A DNA stretch of 64,000 nucleotides from Streptomyces xiamenensis (GTDB lineage Bacteria; Actinomycetota; Actinomycetes; Streptomycetales; Streptomycetaceae). Position 1 is the first letter of the stretch. The number at the start of each line of letters is the position of its first letter. Shown piece after piece: positions 60,332 through 64,000 of the stretch. The stretch covers positions 3,720,001 to 3,784,000 of the forward strand of contig NZ_CP009922.3 of the NCBI RefSeq assembly GCF_000993785.3. Reading direction: 5' to 3'. The position numbers and the translations under genes are program-made. A model generated the notes under the pieces. That model searched no databases, was not told the origin of the DNA, and was given only the letters and a program-made list of their open reading frames with translations.

Positions 60332-61531
60332 CTACTGACGGGTGATCGCCAGCGCGCGGTACGCCGCGTACTCCTGTGCCGGGTGCTGCCCGTCCACCCA
60401 GGGGATCGCCCCCACATAACCGTCGACGGCCCGCACCTGTTCCGCCGCCTCCGCGTACCTCTCGGCCCGCACCAGGAAACACAGCAGCAGATGCCGCACG
60501 TGCGCCTCCACCGGGTGCCCCGGGCGCACGTTGTTCACCGCGAACTGCGCGGCCTCGATCGCGTCCTTGATCACCGCGCCCTGGTACATGCCGGCCGACA
60601 GCTGCACCTCGGGCAGGTGCTCGTACACCGCGAACAGCGGCAGCGCCGGCAGCAGGCTGCCCGCCGGGGCCGCGCCCGCCGCCGACCGGGCGAAGCCCTC
60701 GGCGTCCTGGCGCGAGCCGTGCCACTTCTCCGCCCAGTACGGCAGGGCGGCCAGGTGTGCCCCCATGTGCTGCGGGTCACGCTGGGTGACGTTCGCCCAC
60801 AGGGATTCGAAGTCCGCGCGCCGGTAGCTCAGCCCACGGGCGATGAACAGCTCCGTGATGTACGGGATCGGGTCCGAGGGCGCCAGCCGCGCCGCCTCGC
60901 CCGCGACCGTCCGGGCCTCCTCCAGCACGATCCGGTGATCGGCGGAGCCGGTGTCGGACATCGCCTGCCACACCAGGAACTGCGCGTACACCTGCGCGCC
61001 GCCCACATCGGCGGGCTCCTCCTGCCGCCAGCGGCGCAGCCAGCCGGCGTCGTGCCGGGGCGCCTCCTTCGACAGCGAGAGGCGGCCGTCGCCGGGCGCC
61101 GGGGCGTCCTCCATGGGCTGCCCGGAGGCCCGCCAGTGCGCCAGTTCCATGGCCGCCGCGCCCGCCAGGGACTGCACGCGCTGCCAGCGCAGCTCGCTGT
61201 CGTCCGTGAGGGCGAGCAGCTGCCCCGCCGGACGCCAGTTCTGGGTGCGGCGTACTTCCTCCAGCGTCGTCACCAGCTCCGGGTCGGGCCCGGGCAGTCG
61301 CAGATCGAGCTGATCGACGGGGACCAGGCCCGTGTCGTGGTACGGCTCCTCGCCCGCTCCGCCGTCGCGCCACCGGCCGCCGGGACCGGGTCCGGGCCCC
61401 GGACCTGCGCCGCCGGCCGTCTGCTGGGCGGCGCGTTCCAGCTCCTGGCGCTCCTTGCGGCGGCGCAGGGCGGGCATCACGACCACGCCGAAGATGGCGG
61501 TGACGGCGATGAGGAAAAGAAGGGCTTCCAT
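60332..61531 (-). CDS. Membrane-anchored TPR-like protein
   Basis: 399 residues: one N-terminal transmembrane helix ([19 protein letters not shown], residues 4-22), a basic/charged then Pro/Gly-rich linker (about 23-60), and a long helical cytosolic domain with repeated Trp/Ala/Leu patterns ([33 protein letters not shown]) resembling Sel1/TPR arrays. No catalytic motif. Same-strand neighbour of msrA. Conserved in Streptomyces at this position as I recall; function unknown. Confidence 0.72.
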   Translation of the reverse strand: MEALLFLIAVTAIFGVVVMPALRRRKERQELERAAQQTAGGAGPGPGPGPGGRWRDGGAGEEPYHDTGLVPVDQLDLRLPGPDPELVTTLEEVRRTQNWRPAGQLLALTDDSELRWQRVQSLAGAAAMELAHWRASGQPMEDAPAPGDGRLSLSKEAPRHDAGWLRRWRQEEPADVGGAQVYAQFLVWQAMSDTGSADHRIVLEEARTVAGEAARLAPSDPIPYITELFIARGLSYRRADFESLWANVTQRDPQHMGAHLAALPYWAEKWHGSRQDAEGFARSAAGAAPAGSLLPALPLFAVYEHLPEVQLSAGMYQGAVIKDAIEAAQFAVNNVRPGHPVEAHVRHLLLCFLVRAERYAEAAEQVRAVDGYVGAIPWVDGQHPAQEYAAYRALAITRQ

Positions 61532-61631
61532 GGCGGCGCGGCTCCCCCGGAAAGGATTTCTACGGTGCGGACAGCCTATGACCCCCGCTGTCGCGGGCTC
61601 TCTCCACCGTACGGCCCATTACGGTGTACGC

Positions 61632-62786
61632 ATGAATGAGCACGTCAGCACGCGGCATTTCGAGACGCTGGCCATCCACGCGGGGCAGGAGCCGGACGCC
61701 GCCACCGGCGCGGTGGTGCCCCCCATCCATCAGGTGTCCACCTTCAAGCAGGACGGGGTGGGCGGCCTGCGCGGCGGCTACGAGTACAGCCGCTCGGCGA
61801 ACCCGACCCGTACCGCTCTTGAGGAGAACCTCGCGGCGCTGGAGGGCGGCCGGCGCGGCCTCGCCTTCGCCTCCGGTCTTGCCGCCGAGGACTGCCTGCT
61901 GCGGACGCTGCTCAGGCCGGGCGACCACCTGGTCATCCCGGACGACGCGTACGGCGGCACCTTCCGGCTGATCGCCAAGGTCGTCGAGAAGTGGGGCGTG
62001 GAGTGGTCGGTGGCCAACACCTCCGACCCCGCCTCCGTACGGGAGGCGCTGCGCCCGCAGACCAAGGTGATCTGGGTGGAGACCCCCTCCAACCCGCTGC
62101 TGGGCATCACCGACATCGCCCTGATCGCGGACATCGCGCGCGGCGCCGGCGCGCGCCTGGTGGTGGACAACACCTTCGCCAGCCCTTACCTCCAGCAGCC
62201 GCTGGCGCTGGGCGCCGACGTGGTCGTGCACTCCACCACCAAGTACATGGGCGGCCACTCGGACGTCGTCGGCGGTGCGCTGGTGACGGCCGACGAGGAA
62301 CTGGGCGACGAGCTGGCGTTCCATCAGAACGCGATGGGCGCGATCGCCGGGCCGTTCGACTCCTGGCTGGTGCTGCGCGGCATCAAGACGCTGGCGGTGC
62401 GGATGGACCGGCACAGCGCGAACGCCCAGCGGATCGTGGAGGCGCTGTCCGCGCACCCGAAGGTCACCCAGGTGTACTACCCGGGTCTGGCCTCGCACCC
62501 GGGGCACGAGACGGCGGCCAAGCAGATGCGGGACTTCGGCGGGATGGTGTCCTTCCGGGTCGCGGGCGGCGAGGAGGAGGCGGTGGCGGTGTGCGACCGC
62601 ACCAAGGTGTTCACCCTCGGTGAGTCGCTGGGCGGCGTGGAGTCGCTGATCGAGCACCCGGGGCGGATGACGCATGCCTCGGTGGCCGGCTCCGCGCTGG
62701 AGGTGCCCGCCGATCTGGTGCGTCTCTCGGTGGGGATCGAGGCGGTCGACGACCTGCTGGAGGATCTGCGGCAGGCGCTCGGGTAG
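61632..62786 (+). CDS. metB: Cystathionine gamma-synthase
   Basis: 384-residue PLP enzyme of the Cys/Met metabolism family, joining O-succinyl- or O-acetyl-homoserine (or homoserine phosphate) with cysteine. Seen: FETLAIHAGQEPDAATGAVV, YEYSRSANPTRTALEENLAA (substrate loop), WVETPSNPLLGITDI, VVDNTFASPYLQQPL and PLP-Lys in VVHSTTKYMGGHSDVVGG (about residue 204), and SLGGVESLIEHPGRMTHAS. Cystathionine gamma-lyase activity cannot be excluded. TACGGT lies 6 nt before the ATG, so the mRNA is probably leaderless. Confidence 0.92.
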   Translation: MNEHVSTRHFETLAIHAGQEPDAATGAVVPPIHQVSTFKQDGVGGLRGGYEYSRSANPTRTALEENLAALEGGRRGLAFASGLAAEDCLLRTLLRPGDHLVIPDDAYGGTFRLIAKVVEKWGVEWSVANTSDPASVREALRPQTKVIWVETPSNPLLGITDIALIADIARGAGARLVVDNTFASPYLQQPLALGADVVVHSTTKYMGGHSDVVGGALVTADEELGDELAFHQNAMGAIAGPFDSWLVLRGIKTLAVRMDRHSANAQRIVEALSAHPKVTQVYYPGLASHPGHETAAKQMRDFGGMVSFRVAGGEEEAVAVCDRTKVFTLGESLGGVESLIEHPGRMTHASVAGSALEVPADLVRLSVGIEAVDDLLEDLRQALG

Positions 62787-62815
62787 GGCCGGCCGCAGGT
62801 GGCGGGCCCGCCGGT

Positions 62816-63283
62816 TCAGGCGGGGCCGCCACCGCTCTGCCACTGCCCCATCGCGCGGTTGAAGCGGTGCAGCAGGGTGTGGAACTGCTCGCGTTCCCCC
62901 TCGGTCCACTCCTGCGTCAGCAGCGCCATCAGTTCGCGCCGTGAGGAACGGACCTCCTCCAGGCGGCTGCTGCCGCGCGGGGTGAGCTGGAGCACCACGG
63001 CGCGCCCGTCGTCGGGGTCGGCGGTGCGGCGCACCAGGGCGGCGTCCACCAGCGGCGCGGCCTGCCGGGTGACGGTGGAGGAGTCGATGCCCATGCCGTG
63101 GGCGAGGGCCTTCACTCCGGTGGGCCCTTCCTGATCGAGCCTGCTGAGCAGCAGATAGGCGGCCCGGTCCATGGAGTTGCGGGCGGGGCCGAGGGCGCCG
63201 AGGCGGGTCTGTTCGGCGCGGCGGGCGAAGACGGCCACCTCGTGCTGGAGCCCGTCGTACAGGTCGGTGGATTCAGGCGTCAT
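62816..63283 (-). CDS. MarR-family regulator
   Basis: 155 residues with a MarR winged helix at about 40-100: MDRAAYLLLSRLDQEGPTGV, ALAHGMGIDSSTVTRQAAPL and the wing RRTADPDDGRAVVLQLTPRG. The helices at both ends form the dimer interface. It diverges from threonine dehydratase and may regulate it or a neighbour; effector unknown. ATG 63283 is chosen; upstream in-frame codons would add residues unlike a MarR start. Confidence 0.87.
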   Translation of the reverse strand: MTPESTDLYDGLQHEVAVFARRAEQTRLGALGPARNSMDRAAYLLLSRLDQEGPTGVKALAHGMGIDSSTVTRQAAPLVDAALVRRTADPDDGRAVVLQLTPRGSSRLEEVRSSRRELMALLTQEWTEGEREQFHTLLHRFNRAMGQWQSGGGPA

Positions 63284-63476
63284 ATCTCGTGTGAGGTCGG
63301 TGCCGGGAGCGGCGAACGGCGTACGGGATGCGTCCCTGGGGGCGTACGGGGGGGATGGCTCGCGCCACAGCGTACGCGGCCGGGCGCCGGTGCGGAGCCC
63401 GGTGGCCGAGACCCGTCGCCGAACGGGGTACGACACCGGCCGTGCCGGGCCGCCAAACGCCTGCCAGACTGGCTCT

Positions 63477-64000
63477 ATGGCCACAAATCCCCCCGCAGGC
63501 GCGCCGAATCTGGATGACATACGCGCCGCGCAGAAGGTGTTGTCCGGTGTTTCGCGGGTGACCGCCATGGAGGGGAGCCGGTATCTGACCCAGCTGGTCG
63601 GCGCCCCCGTTCACTTCAAGTGCGAGAACCTCCAGCGCACCGGCTCGTTCAAGGTGCGCGGTGCCTATGTGCGCATCGCGGCGCTCTCCGAAGAGGAGCG
63701 GGCACGCGGGGTGGTGGCGGCGAGCGCGGGCAACCACGCGCAGGGGGTGGCGCTGGCGGCGGCGCTGCTGGGGGTGCGGTCCACGGTGTTCATGCCGGCG
63801 GGCGCGCCGTTGCCGAAGGTGGCGGCGACCCGGGAGTACGGGGCGCGGGTGCGGACCGCGGGGCAGGTGGTGGACGAGACGCTGGCGGCGGCGCGGGAGT
63901 ACGCGGACGCCACGGGCGCGGTGTTCATCCACCCCTTCGACCATCCTGCGGTGGTGGCCGGGCAGGGCACCATCGGGCTGGAGATTCTGGAGCAGTGCCC
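63477..64000 (+). CDS. ilvA: Threonine ammonia-lyase (5' part, cut by window end)
   Basis: First 174 residues of a PLP-dependent threonine dehydratase that makes 2-oxobutanoate for isoleucine synthesis or threonine breakdown. Seen: CENLQRTGSFKVRGA (PLP Lys about residue 59), SAGNHAQGVALAA (phosphate loop) and HPFDHPAVVAGQGTIGLEIL. The regulatory C-terminus, which would separate biosynthetic from catabolic types, is outside the window. CAGACT lies 6 nt before the ATG, the leaderless pattern. Confidence 0.9.
   Translation, partial: MATNPPAGAPNLDDIRAAQKVLSGVSRVTAMEGSRYLTQLVGAPVHFKCENLQRTGSFKVRGAYVRIAALSEEERARGVVAASAGNHAQGVALAAALLGVRSTVFMPAGAPLPKVAATREYGARVRTAGQVVDETLAAAREYADATGAVFIHPFDHPAVVAGQGTIGLEILEQC

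Overview
This window is very GC-rich, codes densely on both strands, uses many GTG starts and has many genes without a Shine-Dalgarno sequence. Gene content (AfsQ1/AfsQ2/SigQ, CdgE-type GGDEF protein, XRE-DUF5753/DUF397 pairs, AccA2/PccB/AccE, ClpP3/ClpP4/PopR) places it in a Streptomyces chromosome. From memory, about 13.7-63.5 kb follows the gene order of the S. coelicolor SCO4901-SCO4962 region, with accessory genes inserted at several points; no alignment was run.

Layout. 0-2.8 kb: gluconate operon (gntR, gntK, gntP). 2.9-7.3 kb: small regulators, a CmtR-like metal sensor with a CDF-type transporter, and an MFS/HxlR pair. 7.3-8.4 kb: small ORFs and a guanidine-III riboswitch ahead of a Gdx-type SMR exporter. 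8.4-12.5 kb: a leftward cluster with an MFS pump, a 44-residue ORF, a membrane protein, a 16-residue threonine-rich leader peptide with a terminator hairpin, an editing-domain-less threonyl-tRNA synthetase and a P-loop kinase; a LysR gene diverges from it. 13.7-25.7 kb: adenosine deaminase, a MITE-like insertion, the AfsQ1/AfsQ2/lipoprotein operon with sigQ, a frameshifted Phd/YefM antitoxin, and udk-ALDH-ALDH-deoC. 25.7-32.5 kb: accessory block (TetR/azoreductase, DoxX/HxlR, epimerase, small-gene operon, XRE-DUF5753/DUF397, methyltransferase, GNAT). 32.6-39.3 kb: phosphosugar mutase and purine nucleoside phosphorylase, GGCT-like protein, flavoprotein disulfide reductase-like quinone reductase, DeoR regulator, quinone oxidoreductase. 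39.4-50 kb: TetR, biotin-dependent carboxylase genes (accA2, accE, pccB, birA), maf, and a VTC-DUF4956-CotH operon behind a PHO-box-like repeat. 50-57 kb: adenylate cyclase, enoyl-CoA hydratase, diguanylate cyclase, histidine ammonia-lyase, L,D-transpeptidase. 57-59.7 kb: popR-clpP4-clpP3 and a DUF6228 gene, ending beside a duplicated 3' end of msrA. 59.7-64 kb: msrA, a TPR-like protein, cystathionine gamma-synthase, MarR and the start of threonine dehydratase.

The most coherent systems are: (1) a nucleoside catabolism regulon (add, PNP, a probable phosphopentomutase, deoC, ALDH, udk) whose three promoters share the exact palindrome CTACGCGCGTAG; (2) a threonine attenuator controlling a second ThrRS, grouped with an efflux pump and a kinase, which may be an inducible response to ThrRS inhibition; (3) a ClpP3/ClpP4 protease in which ClpP4 has lost its catalytic histidine; and (4) a polyphosphate-polymerase-like operon with a candidate PhoP site.
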